Of a stretch of DNA of 64,000 bases, positions 8,722-19,081 are shown piece by piece. Within the stretch, counting starts at the first letter, position 1, and the number at the start of each line of letters is the position of its first letter. The stretch spans positions 456,045-520,044 of the forward strand of contig NZ_VDES01000003.1 in the NCBI RefSeq assembly GCF_013607875.1, written 5' to 3'. The notes below the pieces were generated by a model that did no database searches, was not told the origin of the DNA, and saw nothing but the letters and a program-made list of their open reading frames with translations. The position numbers and the translations under genes are program-made. This stretch comes from Blastomonas ursincola. Lineage in GTDB: Bacteria; Pseudomonadota; Alphaproteobacteria; Sphingomonadales; Sphingomonadaceae.

Positions 8722-8749
8722 CTCGTATCCGGTCGAAGGAGAAGGGCGC

Positions 8750-10777
8750 TCAGAACCCTTCGTTCTTCTCCGCCTTTTCCGCGAGCAGCGGCGAGACGGA
8801 AAAGCCGTGCTTCTTCAAACCCTCGACGATCTTCGGCGTGCCTTCAAGGCCTGCCCAGAACATCGGGCCGCCGCGGTAAACCGGCCAGCCATAGCCATAG
8901 ATCCACACGACATCGATATCCGATGCGCGCTGCGCCATGCCCTCTTCGAGGATCATCGCGCCTTCGTTGACCATGGTGTAGAGCGTGCGCTCGATAATTT
9001 CCTGATCGCTGATCTCGCGCTTGGGCATGTTCGAGCGTGAACGGAAATCCTCGATGATCTCGGCCACGCGCGCGCTGGGCGTGGGGTTGCGCTTCTCGTC
9101 ATAGTCATAGAAGCCCGCGCCCTTCTTCTGGCCCCAGCGATCCTCGGCGCACAAGGCGTCGCGGATGCTCTCGATGCGGCTCGGATCGCGGTGCCAGCCG
9201 ATATCGACGCCCGCAAGGTCGCTCATCTGGAACGGCCCCATCGGCATGCCGAACTCGACATGCACGCGGTCGATCTGCTCGGGCGTTGCGCCTTCCATCA
9301 GCAGCTTGTTGGCTTCGACCTGGCGCGGCATCAGCATGCGGTTGCCGATAAAGCCGTGACAGACGCCTGCGACGACCGCGACCTTCTTGATCTTCTTCGA
9401 CAGGTTCATGACCGTCGCCAGCACGTCATCGGCGGTCTTGGCACCGCGCACGACCTCGAGCAGCTTCATGACATTGGCGGGCGAGAAGAAGTGCATGCCG
9501 AGCACGTCCTGCGGACGGCTGGTCGAGGCGGCGATCTCGTCGACATTGAGATAGCTGGTGTTGCTCGCCAGGATCGCGCCGGGCTTGGCAATCGCGTCGA
9601 GCTTGCCGAACACCTCCTTCTTGACGTCCATATTCTCGAAGATCGCCTCGATGATCAGGTCGCAATCGGCGAGATCGTCGAGCGAGAGCGAGGGGGTGAG
9701 CAGGCCCATCGCCTTTTCCACCTGCTCGGTGGTCAGGCGGCCCTTGGCCGCGCTGGCTTCATAGTTCTTGCGCACCACGCCGACGCCGCGATTGAGCGCC
9801 TCTTCGGCCTGTTCGACGATGGTCACCGGAATGCCTGCCGACAGGAAGTTCATGGTGATGCCGCCGCCCATCGTGCCAGCACCGATCACGCCGACCTTGG
9901 CGATGGGGCGCAGCGCGATGTCGCTGGCGATGCCGTCAATCTTGCTCGCCTTGCGCTCGGCGAAGAAGATGTGCCGCTGCGCTGCCGATTGCGATCCGAA
10001 CATCAGCTTCATGAACTCGGTGCGCTCGAACTCCAGACCCTCGGCAAAGGGCAGGCGGGTTGCCGCCTCGACACAGGCGATGTTCGCAGCCGGTGCATCG
10101 AAGCCGCGGAACTTGCGCGCGTTTTCCTTCTTGAACGCTTCAATCGCTTCGGGATCGGCCTTGGCCTCGCACTCGCTGATCCGCGGGACGGGGCGTACGC
10201 CCTTGATCTTCTCGGCAAAGGCGAGCGCGCCTTCGAGCAGTTTGCCTTCCTCGACGACCTCATCGACCAGACCCCACTGGTTGGCCAGTTTGGCCGGGAT
10301 CGGATCGCCCTTGGCGGTCATCTCGAGCGCGGCCTTGACGCCGACCACGCGCGGCAGCCGCTGCGTGCCGCCGGCACCGGGCAGCAGGCCGAGCTTCACC
10401 TCGGGCACGCCGAGCTTGGCCGAGGGCACGGCGACGCGATAATGCGCGCACAGCGCGGTCTCGAGCCCGCCGCCGAGCGCGGTGCCGTGGATCGCCGCGA
10501 CCACCGGCTTGTCGAGCGCTTCCATCTTGGCGATGACGGCGGGCAGCATCGGTTCGACTGGGGGCTTGCCGAATTCAGTGATGTCGGCACCGGCGAAGAA
10601 GGTCTGGCCGGCGCAGATCAGCACGACCGCCTTGATGCTGTCGTCGCTGGCGGCTTCATCGAATGCCTTGTCGAGGCCGATGCGCACGGCCGCGCCCAGC
10701 GCGTTGACCGGCGGGCTGTCCGAGGTGACGACGAGAATGTCGCCATGTTTTGTGGTGGAAATGGGAGAATCGGTCAT
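8750..10777 (-). CDS. Bifunctional enoyl-CoA hydratase / 3-hydroxyacyl-CoA dehydrogenase (FadB/FadJ-like)
   Basis: 675 residues. The N-terminal crotonase domain (about 1-190) has oxyanion-hole segments AGADI (62-66) and GTALGGGLE (98-106), with the two hydratase glutamates at E106 and E126. The NAD-binding domain starts at GAGTMGGG (299-306) and the dehydrogenase His is seen in LGMHFFSP; a C-terminal 3HCDH domain follows. It catalyses hydration of trans-2-enoyl-CoA and oxidation of the 3-hydroxy product in beta-oxidation. It is the last gene of the leftward catabolic operon, 18 nt after the serine hydrolase. At 675 residues it is shorter than E. coli FadB, closer to peroxisomal-type proteins. 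Confidence 0.92.
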   Translation of the reverse strand: MTDSPISTTKHGDILVVTSDSPPVNALGAAVRIGLDKAFDEAASDDSIKAVVLICAGQTFFAGADITEFGKPPVEPMLPAVIAKMEALDKPVVAAIHGTALGGGLETALCAHYRVAVPSAKLGVPEVKLGLLPGAGGTQRLPRVVGVKAALEMTAKGDPIPAKLANQWGLVDEVVEEGKLLEGALAFAEKIKGVRPVPRISECEAKADPEAIEAFKKENARKFRGFDAPAANIACVEAATRLPFAEGLEFERTEFMKLMFGSQSAAQRHIFFAERKASKIDGIASDIALRPIAKVGVIGAGTMGGGITMNFLSAGIPVTIVEQAEEALNRGVGVVRKNYEASAAKGRLTTEQVEKAMGLLTPSLSLDDLADCDLIIEAIFENMDVKKEVFGKLDAIAKPGAILASNTSYLNVDEIAASTSRPQDVLGMHFFSPANVMKLLEVVRGAKTADDVLATVMNLSKKIKKVAVVAGVCHGFIGNRMLMPRQVEANKLLMEGATPEQIDRVHVEFGMPMGPFQMSDLAGVDIGWHRDPSRIESIRDALCAEDRWGQKKGAGFYDYDEKRNPTPSARVAEIIEDFRSRSNMPKREISDQEIIERTLYTMVNEGAMILEEGMAQRASDIDVVWIYGYGWPVYRGGPMFWAGLEGTPKIVEGLKKHGFSVSPLLAEKAEKNEGF

Positions 10778-10795
10778 GGTTCTGGTTCCTTGAGC

Positions 10796-12016
10796 TTATT
10801 CGACCGCGGCGTAGAGCATCGACTTGATCTCGCGCCGGATCGGGTAGGTGCTGGACGGCATCAGCTGCGTCATGAAGATCATGATCACATCCTCTGCCGG
10901 GTCGACGAAAAAGGCGGTGGAAAACATGCCGCCCCAGTAGAAATCGCCATTCGAGCCCGCGACGCCGGTCGCGGCATTGTCGATGGTGGTGGCAAAGCCG
11001 AGGCCGAAGCCTGCGCCGGCATTTTCCGCCTCGCTGAAAAGCGCCTTGCTGTGCTGCGTCAGATCACCGCCGCCGGGCAGGTGATTGGCGACCATCAGGT
11101 CGAGCGTCTTGCGGCCGAGGATGCGCGCGCCTTCCAGACGACCACCATTGAGCAGCATGCGGCAGAAGCGGTGATAGTCGGCAAGTGTCGAAGCCATGCC
11201 GCCGCCGCCCGAAAGCTGGCTGGGCTTGCGGCCCCAGGCGGTGGTCGCGCCAGGATCGTAGAGCTTCATCTTTTCGGTCGGGTGGAAGACGTAGCAGTCA
11301 GGCACGCGATCGAGCTTGTCTTCAGGGATCTGGAAATGGGTGTCGACCATGCCGAGCGGCTTGGTGATGCGATCCGCGATGACCTGGTCGAGAGGCTTGT
11401 CGTCCATCCGCTGGAGGATCGCGCCCAGAATATCGGTCGAGATCGAATAGTTCCACGCGGTGCCGGGGTCGAACTGCAACGGGATCTGCGCCAGGATCTT
11501 GATGAATTCCTCGAGATCGGGCCCCGCAAAGGCCTCGAGCTTGCGTGCGCGATAGGCCGCGTCGATCGGCGTGCGCTCTTGAAAACCGTAGGTCAGCCCC
11601 GACGTGTGGCGCAGCAGGTCGATCATCCGCATTGGCTGGGTCGTCGGACGGGTGACGAAGGGCTGCGCGCCGCCGCCTGAGACGAACACGCCGAGGTCCT
11701 TCCACTCGGGGATGATGCGATGCACCGGATCGGACAGCGCGATCCGGCCTTCCTCGACCAGCTGCATGAACGCGACCGAGGTGATCGGCTTGGTCATGCT
11801 GGCGATGCGGAAGATCGCATCCTGTTGCAGCGCCTGCCCCTCGCGCGCATTGCCTTGCAGCGAGAGATGCGCGAGCTCGTGCCCGCGGCCGATCAGCAGG
11901 GCGGCGTGCGGCAGGCGACCGGTATCGAGATATTTGGACTGGATATGGGCAGGGATGCGCTCGAGCAGGGCGTGGTTGAAGCCAAGGTCAGCCGGATCGG
12001 ACACAGAGAGAGTCAT
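10796..12016 (-). CDS. Serine hydrolase, beta-lactamase class C/esterase fold
   Basis: 406 residues, beta-lactamase/transpeptidase-like family (PF00144). The active-site SxxK is S73-M-T-K76, and WNYSIS carries the expected Tyr followed by Ser where class C beta-lactamases have YxN, typical for EstB-type esterases. There is no signal peptide, so it is probably cytoplasmic and acts on an ester, lactone or CoA-linked substrate rather than on peptidoglycan. It lies between an SDR (33 nt) and the FadB-like gene (18 nt) in the same operon, suggesting hydrolysis of an intermediate of the pathway. Confidence 0.85.
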   Translation of the reverse strand: MTLSVSDPADLGFNHALLERIPAHIQSKYLDTGRLPHAALLIGRGHELAHLSLQGNAREGQALQQDAIFRIASMTKPITSVAFMQLVEEGRIALSDPVHRIIPEWKDLGVFVSGGGAQPFVTRPTTQPMRMIDLLRHTSGLTYGFQERTPIDAAYRARKLEAFAGPDLEEFIKILAQIPLQFDPGTAWNYSISTDILGAILQRMDDKPLDQVIADRITKPLGMVDTHFQIPEDKLDRVPDCYVFHPTEKMKLYDPGATTAWGRKPSQLSGGGGMASTLADYHRFCRMLLNGGRLEGARILGRKTLDLMVANHLPGGGDLTQHSKALFSEAENAGAGFGLGFATTIDNAATGVAGSNGDFYWGGMFSTAFFVDPAEDVIMIFMTQLMPSSTYPIRREIKSMLYAAVE

Positions 12017-12049
12017 CAGGTAACTTTCATTTCTCCAGGGAGGGAAGGT

Positions 12050-12841
12050 TCAGGTGGCGGTCTGGCCGAAACGCTGGCGCGCATAGGGATGCGAGCTGGT
12101 AAGCCCGCCATCGACGACCAGCGCATGGCCGTTGACATAGCTCGAACGGTCCGACGCCAGGAACAGGGCCGCCTCGGCAATCTCGTTCGGCACGCCGCCG
12201 CGCTGCATCGGGTTGAGCTGGCCGATCTTGTCCTCGAAGCCCTTCTCGCGCGCCTTGGTATAGATGAACTCGGTCATCCCGGTCTCGATCAGCCCCGGGC
12301 AGATCGCGTTGCAGCGCACGTTGCTGCCGGTCAGCTGCTGCGCGCCGATGCGCACCAGGTTGATCACGCCCGCCTTGCTCGCGGTATAGGCAGGGCCGCC
12401 CGCGCCCGAACGCAGCCCCGCGACCGAGGCGGTGCAGATGATCGAGCCGCCATTTCCGCTATCGGCCATGACCTTGCCTGCATGCTTGATCGCGAGGAAC
12501 GGGCCGATCAGGTTGATCTTGAGGATACGCTCCCATTCCTCGACGGTCTGGTCGAAAATGCCCTCGAAACCACCCGAGACGCCGGCATTGGCGAAGAATA
12601 TATCGAGCCGACCATGCAGCTCGATCGCCTTGGCAACGAGCATCTGCACATCGGCTTCGCTGCTGGCATCGGCCTGAACGGCGGTAATCGCATCAGGGTT
12701 CTGCGCGGCGGTCTCGTCCTGCTTGCCGGTAATGTCGGTGGCGATGACCTTCGCGCCGTGCTTGGCGAACAGCAGCGAACTCGCGCGGCCTATGCCGCTG
12801 CCCGCGCCGGTAACGATTGCAACCTTGCCCTGCAAATCCAT
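12050..12841 (-). CDS. SDR-family oxidoreductase
   Basis: 263 residues from the ATG at 12841 ([12 protein letters not shown]), a classical short-chain dehydrogenase. The cofactor motif TGAGSGIG is at 11-18, the NAG motif is ANAG, the active site is YTASK, and the acidic residue after beta-2 (IATDIT) favours NAD(H). It probably oxidises a hydroxyacyl or alcohol intermediate. Spacing of 29 and 33 nt to its neighbours supports one operon. The substrate is not deducible. Confidence 0.88.
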   Translation of the reverse strand: MDLQGKVAIVTGAGSGIGRASSLLFAKHGAKVIATDITGKQDETAAQNPDAITAVQADASSEADVQMLVAKAIELHGRLDIFFANAGVSGGFEGIFDQTVEEWERILKINLIGPFLAIKHAGKVMADSGNGGSIICTASVAGLRSGAGGPAYTASKAGVINLVRIGAQQLTGSNVRCNAICPGLIETGMTEFIYTKAREKGFEDKIGQLNPMQRGGVPNEIAEAALFLASDRSSYVNGHALVVDGGLTSSHPYARQRFGQTAT

Positions 12842-12870
12842 GGAAATCCCTCTCGCTCTGTTTTCGCCGC

Positions 12871-13653
12871 TTATAGCGCCGCTGCTATGGTTGTGCCGCC
12901 ATCGATCACGATCGACTGGCCGGTGATATAAGTCGACGCATCCGATGCCAGAAACACAGCTGCGCCTGCAATCTCGTCGGGCTGGCCGATACGTCGCAGC
13001 GGAGTGATGCGCCGCACATAGCCCATCACCTTCTCGTCCTCCCACAGCGCGCGCGCCATGTCGGTCTGGATCAGGCCGGGCGCGATGCAATTCACGCGGA
13101 TCGCGTCGGGTCCCAGCTCATAGGCGAGGTTGCGCGCCAGCTGGAAGTCCGCCGCCTTGCTGATATTGTAGACGCCGATACTGCCCGACCCTTGCATCCC
13201 GCCGATCGACGAGATGATGATCACCGATCCCTTGCCCGCCGCCTTCATGTCGGGCAGCGCCATCTGGACCAGCCAGTGGTTGGACAGGATGTTGTTGTCC
13301 ATGATCTTGCGGAACTGGTCGTCGCTGATGCCCGCCATCGGCCCGTAATAGGGGTTGCTCGCGGCATTGCAGACGAGGATGTCGATCGGCCCCAGCTCGG
13401 CCCGGGTGCGGTCGACCAGGTTCTGCAGGTCTTCCTTGCGCGAGATGCTGGCGGCGACGGCGATCGCGGTGCCTGCGCCATGTTGCGCGTTAAGCTCGTC
13501 GGCGACGGCATCGCAGGCATCCTGATTGCGGCTCGAAATTGCCACCTTCGCCCCGTGCGCGGCATATTTGCGCGCGATCGCCGCGCCGATGCCGCGCGAG
13601 GAGCCAGTGACGATCGCCACGCGTCCGGTCAGATCGAATGTCCCGTCGCTCAC
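12871..13653 (-). CDS. SDR-family oxidoreductase
   Basis: 260 residues with a GTG start at 13653 that overlaps the stop of the upstream kinase-like gene (GTGA). The cofactor site is TGSSRGIG at 16-23, followed by CNAAS and the active site YNISK. A basic residue in ISSRNQ after beta-2 suggests NADP(H), unlike the neighbouring SDR. The overlap means coupled translation with the phosphotransferase. It probably acts on a CoA-ester or alcohol intermediate of the same pathway. Confidence 0.87.
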   Translation of the reverse strand: MSDGTFDLTGRVAIVTGSSRGIGAAIARKYAAHGAKVAISSRNQDACDAVADELNAQHGAGTAIAVAASISRKEDLQNLVDRTRAELGPIDILVCNAASNPYYGPMAGISDDQFRKIMDNNILSNHWLVQMALPDMKAAGKGSVIIISSIGGMQGSGSIGVYNISKAADFQLARNLAYELGPDAIRVNCIAPGLIQTDMARALWEDEKVMGYVRRITPLRRIGQPDEIAGAAVFLASDASTYITGQSIVIDGGTTIAAAL

Positions 13654-14723
13654 TGCGCGCCGGCCTTCTTGGCATATTCCCACGCTGCCTGGGCGAGCGG
13701 GATGACGCGCTGCGCCATCTGCGCGGCCTGCGCGCTCGAGGCGGTGCCGTCGATCACGCGCTTCTTGATCCCCTGCAGGATGGCGGCGATGCGGAACTGG
13801 TTATAGGCCAGATACCAGTCCATGTCGGGCACCTCGTCCAGCCCGGCCTTCTCGACATAGCGCGCGAGCGCCTCTTCGAGCGTCGGGATGCCCAGCGCCT
13901 TCACATCCACACCCAGCAGGCCGTTGCGGCCCTCGGCGGGCTGCACCCAGCTCATCAGGAAATAGCTGAGGTCCGCGATCGGATCGCCCAGCGTCGAGAG
14001 CTCCCAGTCGAGCAGCGCGATGACCCTGGGCTCGTCATGCGCGAAGATCATGTTGTCGATGCGGAAATCGCCATGCGCGATGCCGAAGCCGCGCTGCTCG
14101 GGCACGGTCTTTTCCAGCCACTCGATCAGCCGGTCCATTTCCGGAATCGTCTCGGTCTCGGACAGGCGATACTGCTTGGTCCAGCGCGAGATTTGGCGCG
14201 CGCAGTAATTGCCCGGCTTGCCATAATCCTCCAGGCCGATCGCGGCGGGATCGAAGCTGTGCAGATGCGCCAGCGTGTCGATCATTGCGTTGTAGATCGC
14301 GGTGCGCTGTTCGGTCGTCTTGCCGGGCAGCGTGCCGTCCCAATAGCTCGCACCATCGGTGAAGCCCATCACGTAGAACATCGATCCGATGACCGAGTCA
14401 TCCTCGCACAGCCCGAACTGGCGCGAGACGGGGAAGCCCTGATCGTAGAGCGCGGCCTGGACGCGATATTCACGGTCCACAGCATGCGCAGAGGGCAGCA
14501 GCGGGCCGAAGGGCTTGCGCCGCAGCACATAGGCCGCTTTCGGCGTGGTCACCTTGTAGGTCGGGTTCGACTGGCCGCCCTTGAACTTGGAAAGGGTGAG
14601 CGGGCCTTCAAAGCCTTCGACATTCGCCTCGAACCAGCGGGTGAGGCTGGCTTCGTCGAGCCGGTCCTGTTCGGGCACGTCCATCGTGCCGGTCATCGTC
14701 GCCTGTGCGTCGATCTGTTCCAT
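13650..14723 (-). CDS. APH-like phosphotransferase family protein
   Basis: 357 residues, aminoglycoside-phosphotransferase-like kinase fold. The catalytic loop HGDFRIDN and the metal-binding DWELSTLGDP are intact, as in the kinase domain of ACAD10/ACAD11. In vertebrates that domain phosphorylates 4-hydroxyacyl-CoAs so that a partner acyl-CoA dehydrogenase can dehydrate them. An ACAD10/11-like dehydrogenase lies in the same operon (16020-17309), so the same two-step handling of 4-hydroxy acids is a reasonable inference. It is not an antibiotic-resistance gene by context. Confidence 0.88.
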   Translation of the reverse strand: MEQIDAQATMTGTMDVPEQDRLDEASLTRWFEANVEGFEGPLTLSKFKGGQSNPTYKVTTPKAAYVLRRKPFGPLLPSAHAVDREYRVQAALYDQGFPVSRQFGLCEDDSVIGSMFYVMGFTDGASYWDGTLPGKTTEQRTAIYNAMIDTLAHLHSFDPAAIGLEDYGKPGNYCARQISRWTKQYRLSETETIPEMDRLIEWLEKTVPEQRGFGIAHGDFRIDNMIFAHDEPRVIALLDWELSTLGDPIADLSYFLMSWVQPAEGRNGLLGVDVKALGIPTLEEALARYVEKAGLDEVPDMDWYLAYNQFRIAAILQGIKKRVIDGTASSAQAAQMAQRVIPLAQAAWEYAKKAGAQ

Positions 14724-14744
14724 CAGATTCTATCCCCACCTAAT

Positions 14745-15827
14745 TCAATTATAGACGATCACTGATCGCGCAGAATCGCCGACCCTGAGCGCGTCGAAGG
14801 CTTCGTTGATGCGTCCCAGCGGCAAGCGTTCGGCAATGATCGTGTCGAGGTCAAGCATTCCGCGCATGTAGAACTCGACCAGGCGCGGGATTTCAACCGG
14901 AAATCGGTTGTCGCCCATCAGCGAGCCCTGCAGCTTCTTGCCCTGCAGCAGTTCCATTGCCGACAGGCCGACCTTCTCGGCGAGCGGCATCATGCCCAGG
15001 ATCGTTGCCGTGCCGCCACGCCGCAGCACCTTGACTGCCATATTGGCCGAAGCCGGACGACCGACCGCCTCAATGGCATGGTGCACGCCGCCCTTGGTCA
15101 GTTCGATCACCTGTTCGGCCGCGCCATCCGCGCTGGCATCGATACAGTCGGTCGCGCCGAGCTTCTCGGCGAGCGCGCGCTTGTCCGCCACCGGATCGAT
15201 CGCGATGATCCGGCCCGCGCCTGCAATCTTGGCTGCGTTCACTGCCGCCAGGCCGACGCCGCCGCAGCCGACAATCGCGACCGTCTCGCCCGGCGTCACG
15301 TCCGCTGCGTTGAACACCGCGCCCGCGCCGGTCGTCACCGCACAGCCGATCACGCAGGCGCGATCGAGCGGCATTTCGGGGTTGATCGCGACACAGGCAT
15401 GTTCGTGCACCAGCATCTGTTCGGCATAGGCCGACAGGTTGAGCAGCTGGTTGACCGGCGCGCCGTCCATGCTGAGCCGCGGGTGCTGGTGCGGCCCGCG
15501 CTTGGTATCCTGCCCGGTGCATAGGGCCATGCGCCCGGTCACGCAGAATTCGCAATGCCCGCAATAGGCGCTGAGGCACGTGACTACCGCATCGCCGGGC
15601 TTCACCGTGGTCACGCCATCGCCCACCGCCTCGACAATGCCGGCAGCCTCATGGCCGGGGATGAAGGGCAGGGGAGCGGGATAGCTGCCATCGACGAAAT
15701 GCAGATCGGATCGGCACACCCCGGTGGCCGCGGTACGGATCAGCACCTCGCGCGGGCCGGGCTTGTCGATGGTGACGTCGCGGATCTCGAGCGGCTTGCC
15801 CGGTTCGAAACAGATGGCAGCTTTCAT
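14745..15827 (-). CDS. Zinc-dependent alcohol dehydrogenase (MDR family)
   Basis: 360 residues from the ATG at 15827 ([15 protein letters not shown]). The catalytic zinc site is indicated by CRSDLH and GHEAAG, the structural zinc site by the CGHCEFC...C cluster, and the Rossmann motif by GCGGVGLAA. It belongs to the class III-like/aryl-alcohol branch of medium-chain dehydrogenases and probably oxidises an alcohol to an aldehyde with NAD. A run of GC-rich hairpins separates it from the upstream dehydrogenase gene, and 21 nt separate it from the kinase-like gene. Confidence 0.88.
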   Translation of the reverse strand: MKAAICFEPGKPLEIRDVTIDKPGPREVLIRTAATGVCRSDLHFVDGSYPAPLPFIPGHEAAGIVEAVGDGVTTVKPGDAVVTCLSAYCGHCEFCVTGRMALCTGQDTKRGPHQHPRLSMDGAPVNQLLNLSAYAEQMLVHEHACVAINPEMPLDRACVIGCAVTTGAGAVFNAADVTPGETVAIVGCGGVGLAAVNAAKIAGAGRIIAIDPVADKRALAEKLGATDCIDASADGAAEQVIELTKGGVHHAIEAVGRPASANMAVKVLRRGGTATILGMMPLAEKVGLSAMELLQGKKLQGSLMGDNRFPVEIPRLVEFYMRGMLDLDTIIAERLPLGRINEAFDALRVGDSARSVIVYN

Positions 15828-15957
15828 GGGTCTCTCCAGTACTCCTCGCCCTTTCACGGGAGAGGACAGCGAGGCTTGGTCCGGCGCAGCCGGGCCCTAG
15901 CCGGACTTGGAGGGAGGCGGCGTGCTCGCGCATAAGTTGCCGCCCTTCTCCAACTGC

Positions 15958-16010
15958 GCCTGGCGGGCAAGCCCGCCAGGCTTCGTATCCTCTCCCCCGA
16001 GGGGGAGAGG
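15958..16010. repeat. Pair of perfect GC-rich palindromes
   Basis: Two adjacent perfect inverted repeats fill the gap between the acyl-CoA dehydrogenase stop and the alcohol dehydrogenase start. One is GCCTGGCGGGC with an AA loop (15958-15981). The other is CCTCTCCCCC with a GA loop (15989-16010). The second is a member of the CTCTCCCC/GGGGAGAG repeat seen again near 20.3 kb. On the leftward transcript they would form strong hairpins that could partially terminate or stabilise the mRNA. Confidence 0.8.
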
Positions 16011-16019
16011 AGGCTTGAG

Positions 16020-17309
16020 TCACCGCGCCACGCCCAGATCACCCGAGGTGAACCCACCCTCGGCATCGTTGGCGCCGTGCTTGCCCATTTCGAGCCGCGC
16101 GATGGTGCGGTTGTGGACTTCGTCCGGACCATCGGCGAGGCGTAGCGTACGCATGTGCGCATAGGCCTTGGCGAGGCCGAAATCCTCGCTGACGCCCGCG
16201 CCGCCATGCGCCTGGATGGCATCGTCGATGACCTTGAGCGCGATGCGGGGGGCTGCGACCTTGATCATCGCGATCTCGGCCTTGGCGTACTTGTTGCCGA
16301 CCTTGTCCATCATGTCCGCCGCCTTGAGGCAGAGCAGCCGCGTCATCTCGATGTCGATGCGCGCTTCGGCGATCCGCTGTTCCCAGATCGAATGTTCCGA
16401 AATCCGTTTGCCGAAGGCGACGCGCGACTGCAGGCGGCGGACCATCTTGGCCAGCGCCTCTTCCGCCACCCCGATGGTGCGCATGCAGTGATGGATGCGG
16501 CCCGGCCCGAGGCGGCCCTGCGCAATCTCGAAGCCGCGGCCTTCACCGAGCAGCATGTTGCTCGCCGGGATGCGCACGTCCTTGAGCTCGATCTCCATAT
16601 GGCCGTGCGGCGCATCGTCGTAGCCGAACACCGGCAGGTGGCGCAGGATGTTCACGCCGGGCGCGTCGAGCGGCATCAGCACCATCGACTGTTGCGCGTG
16701 GCGCTTGGCCTCGAAATCGGTCTTGCCCATCACGATCGCGATCTTGCAGCGCGGATCGCCGGCTCCGGACGACCACCATTTGCGGCCGTTGATCACATAT
16801 TCGTCGCCCTCGCGGCGGATCGAGGTCTCGATATTGGTCGCATCCGACGAGGCGACCTGCGGCTCGGTCATCAGGAAGGCCGAGCGGATCTCGCCGTTCA
16901 TCAGCGGCTTCAGCCACTGCTCCTTGTGCGCGGCGGTGCCATAGCGGTGCAGCACTTCCATGTTGCCGGTATCGGGCGCGGAGCAGTTGAAGATCTCGCT
17001 CGCCATCTCGACCCGGCCCATTTCCTCGGCGCACAGCGCATATTCGAGGTTGGTAAGGCCGGGGCCGTCGAATTCGAAGCTGTCGTCGACATGCGGCAGA
17101 TTGGGGTTCGACGGCGGCATGAACAGGTTCCAGATGCCCGCCGCCTTGGCCTTGGCCTTCTCGTCCTCGATGACCTGCAGCACCTTCCAGCGGCCGCCCT
17201 CGGCCTGCTGCGCGTAATAGTCCTTCACGCGCGGGCGGACATGCGCCTCGATATGGCTGCGGACGCGGTCGCGCCAATAGGCCTGGCGTTCGGTAAGGTC
17301 AAAATCCAT
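16020..17309 (-). CDS. Acyl-CoA dehydrogenase, ACAD10/11-like
   Basis: 429 residues, longer than standard acyl-CoA dehydrogenases and with the landmarks of the ACAD10/11 group. These are an N-terminal helical domain ([14 protein letters not shown]), the FAD/substrate segment [15 protein letters not shown], and the C-terminal [21 protein letters not shown]-dependent alpha,beta-dehydrogenation or dehydration of a hydroxyacyl-phosphate CoA ester is likely. The operon also carries the APH-like kinase that ACAD10/11 proteins have as a fused domain. It starts 26 nt after the MFS gene. Confidence 0.9.
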   Translation of the reverse strand: MDFDLTERQAYWRDRVRSHIEAHVRPRVKDYYAQQAEGGRWKVLQVIEDEKAKAKAAGIWNLFMPPSNPNLPHVDDSFEFDGPGLTNLEYALCAEEMGRVEMASEIFNCSAPDTGNMEVLHRYGTAAHKEQWLKPLMNGEIRSAFLMTEPQVASSDATNIETSIRREGDEYVINGRKWWSSGAGDPRCKIAIVMGKTDFEAKRHAQQSMVLMPLDAPGVNILRHLPVFGYDDAPHGHMEIELKDVRIPASNMLLGEGRGFEIAQGRLGPGRIHHCMRTIGVAEEALAKMVRRLQSRVAFGKRISEHSIWEQRIAEARIDIEMTRLLCLKAADMMDKVGNKYAKAEIAMIKVAAPRIALKVIDDAIQAHGGAGVSEDFGLAKAYAHMRTLRLADGPDEVHNRTIARLEMGKHGANDAEGGFTSGDLGVAR

Positions 17310-17335
17310 GGCTCATCTTCCTTTCGTGAAACTCA

Positions 17336-18769
17336 TCAGGATTGTGCGATCTGGGCCAGCCGCGCCTCGTGATCGGCGCGGCCCAGGGGAAAGCGGGTGA
17401 ACAGCCACGCGCAAATGAGTCCGATCACGGTGGTGGCGATGGCAAAGGTCAGCGCGAGCCGGTCGATCACGTCCGGCGCGACCTGGCCCGGCTGAGCATT
17501 GTCGGGGAAACCGGCAATGGCGAGGATCAGCGCCGAGGCGAGGATGCCGAGCCCGCCGATACATTTCTGCATGAAGAAGAATCCGGCGAAGAAGATGCCT
17601 TCGGTCCGCTTGCCGGTCTCGGCCTCGCTGGCATCGGTGACATCGGCGATCATCGAGCTGATCATCATCATTGCGCAGATGCCGAAGGTGATCGACAGCG
17701 CGATCAGCGACAGGATCACGATCGTGATCGTGCCGCCGCCGGTTGCCGGAAACAGGCCCGCAAGCCGAAGCCAGTAGGGCGCGGTCGCGAACATCAGCGA
17801 CAGCAGCGAGGCGATCGCTGCGGTGCGCGGCTTTTCGAGGCGGCGCGACGCCGGCCCGACGATGAAGAAAGCAACCGCGACTCCCAGGAACAGCACGAAC
17901 GGGTAGATGTTGAACACGCTCTGCTCGAATTCCCAGACGTACAGCATCAGATAGTTCTGCAGCGCGAAGAAAAGCCCCTGATTGGCAAAGGCGCACATTC
18001 CGGCGGCGAGCAAAAGCTGGAACGGCTTGAAGCGCAGCGCGGCGACGAAGTCCCTGAGGCCATGCGAATGCGCGGCGGGACCATCGGTATTGGGATGTGC
18101 GAGCAGCCGGTGCGTTCCCAGCGCCGAGACCACCACCGAGACGATCATCACGACAGACCCGACCAGCGCATAGCGATGATAGCCATTGGGGTTGAGCACG
18201 CCATTGTCATAACCGGGCTCGGGCACCAGCAGCAGCGCATAGGCGGCATAGAGCATGACGAGGCCGCCCATCCAGCCGAACAGGAAGCGATAGCGCAGCA
18301 CCTCGGTGCGTTCGTGATAGTCGCGCGTCATCTCCGGCAGCATGGCGAGCGCCGGGACCTCATAGGCCGAAAACGAGAAGCGCACCGCCATCGCCACGGC
18401 AATGAGGTAGAAGAACAGCGCGCCGTTGCTCCATTCGGGCGGGTTCCAGAGCAGCAGCCAGGAGAGCGCGATGGGCAGCGCTGCGCCATAGAGCCAGGGA
18501 TGACGACGTCCCCAGCGGCTGCGCGTCGCATCCGACCGGTGGCCGACAAAGGGATCGAAAAAGGCGTCGGCCACCAGCGCCAGCGCGACGGCAAGGCCGA
18601 CCTGCTCTGCCGGCATGCCAATGACCTGATTGAAATAGATCAGCAGAAAGACGGCAAAGCCGTTGTCCTTGATGCCATAGGCGACCGAACCGAATCCGAA
18701 GGCGAGCTTGGTGCCCATCGACACCTTTTGCGCGGATGCGGGCAGGGGAGGGACTCCGGCAACGGTCAT
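17336..18769 (-). CDS. MFS transporter, GPH (MelB-like) symporter family
   Basis: 477 residues from the ATG at 18769, with about 12 hydrophobic segments. The motif DAFFDPFVGHRSDATRSRWGRRHPW is the GPH-family signature: loop 2-3 Asp followed by the RxGRR[HR]P block. Such symporters import glycosides or other organic solutes with Na+ or H+. As first gene of the leftward catabolic operon it probably brings in the substrate or a conjugate. An upstream in-frame start would add about 40 basic residues and is not supported. Confidence 0.85.
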   Translation of the reverse strand: MTVAGVPPLPASAQKVSMGTKLAFGFGSVAYGIKDNGFAVFLLIYFNQVIGMPAEQVGLAVALALVADAFFDPFVGHRSDATRSRWGRRHPWLYGAALPIALSWLLLWNPPEWSNGALFFYLIAVAMAVRFSFSAYEVPALAMLPEMTRDYHERTEVLRYRFLFGWMGGLVMLYAAYALLLVPEPGYDNGVLNPNGYHRYALVGSVVMIVSVVVSALGTHRLLAHPNTDGPAAHSHGLRDFVAALRFKPFQLLLAAGMCAFANQGLFFALQNYLMLYVWEFEQSVFNIYPFVLFLGVAVAFFIVGPASRRLEKPRTAAIASLLSLMFATAPYWLRLAGLFPATGGGTITIVILSLIALSITFGICAMMMISSMIADVTDASEAETGKRTEGIFFAGFFFMQKCIGGLGILASALILAIAGFPDNAQPGQVAPDVIDRLALTFAIATTVIGLICAWLFTRFPLGRADHEARLAQIAQS

Positions 18770-19081
18770 GCGATGCAGCTTTGCCCGCCGCCGAGCAGCC
18801 CGTTCGCCCGGTGCCGATGCACCTGCGTTGCGATGGCCGGTATGGCCCGCTGCATTGATTCTCTCCCGTTCGTGTCCTTGGGCCGATACCATATGGCAGC
18901 TACCGTAAACGTCAACCGCCGTGAGGGTGACGTTACGGCATCCGGCCTAGGATTCAACAGGCTTGCAGCCGCCTTGCGTCCACCATAGACTGGGCCGCGA
19001 CGGACGGTTTTGGCCGCAGGAAAAGCTTCCCGGCCCCGCCCTTGGGACCCTATTGGGAATACAGGCGCAGAGAGGATGACG
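18770..19081. promoter_or_regulatory. Divergent control region of the catabolic cluster
   Basis: 312 bp between the leftward MFS gene and the rightward acyl-CoA dehydrogenase gene, with no credible coding frame. It must hold the promoters for both arms. The left third is GC-rich and Arg/Ala-coding-like. The most structured part is the ACGT-core inverted pair at 18901-18940, described separately. No exact -35/-10 pair could be assigned. Confidence 0.6.
18901..18940. promoter_or_regulatory. Candidate operator, paired ACGT-core elements
   Basis: Element 1 (18901-18916) reads TACCGTAAACGTCAAC; element 2 (18927-18940) reads GTGACGTTACGGCA, which is close to the reverse complement of element 1. 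Together they form an interrupted inverted repeat with T(A/G)CCGTAA(A)CGTCA arms. ACGT-core palindromes of this kind are known for LiuR-like MerR regulators of branched-chain and fatty acid catabolism. Position between the divergent arms supports an operator; the identity of the regulator is a guess. Confidence 0.45.

Noticed and set aside
9191-11680. An 829-codon open frame on the plus strand opposite the FadB-like and hydrolase genes.
   Set aside because: It is an antisense shadow caused by high GC at third positions: the minus-strand genes carry full catalytic motifs, while the antisense protein is a low-complexity Arg/Ala/Gly chain.
13650-14723. Aminoglycoside resistance kinase.
   Set aside because: The APH fold is shared, but the DWELSTLGDP and HGDFRIDN variants and the acyl-CoA catabolic operon context fit the ACAD10/11-type kinase branch.
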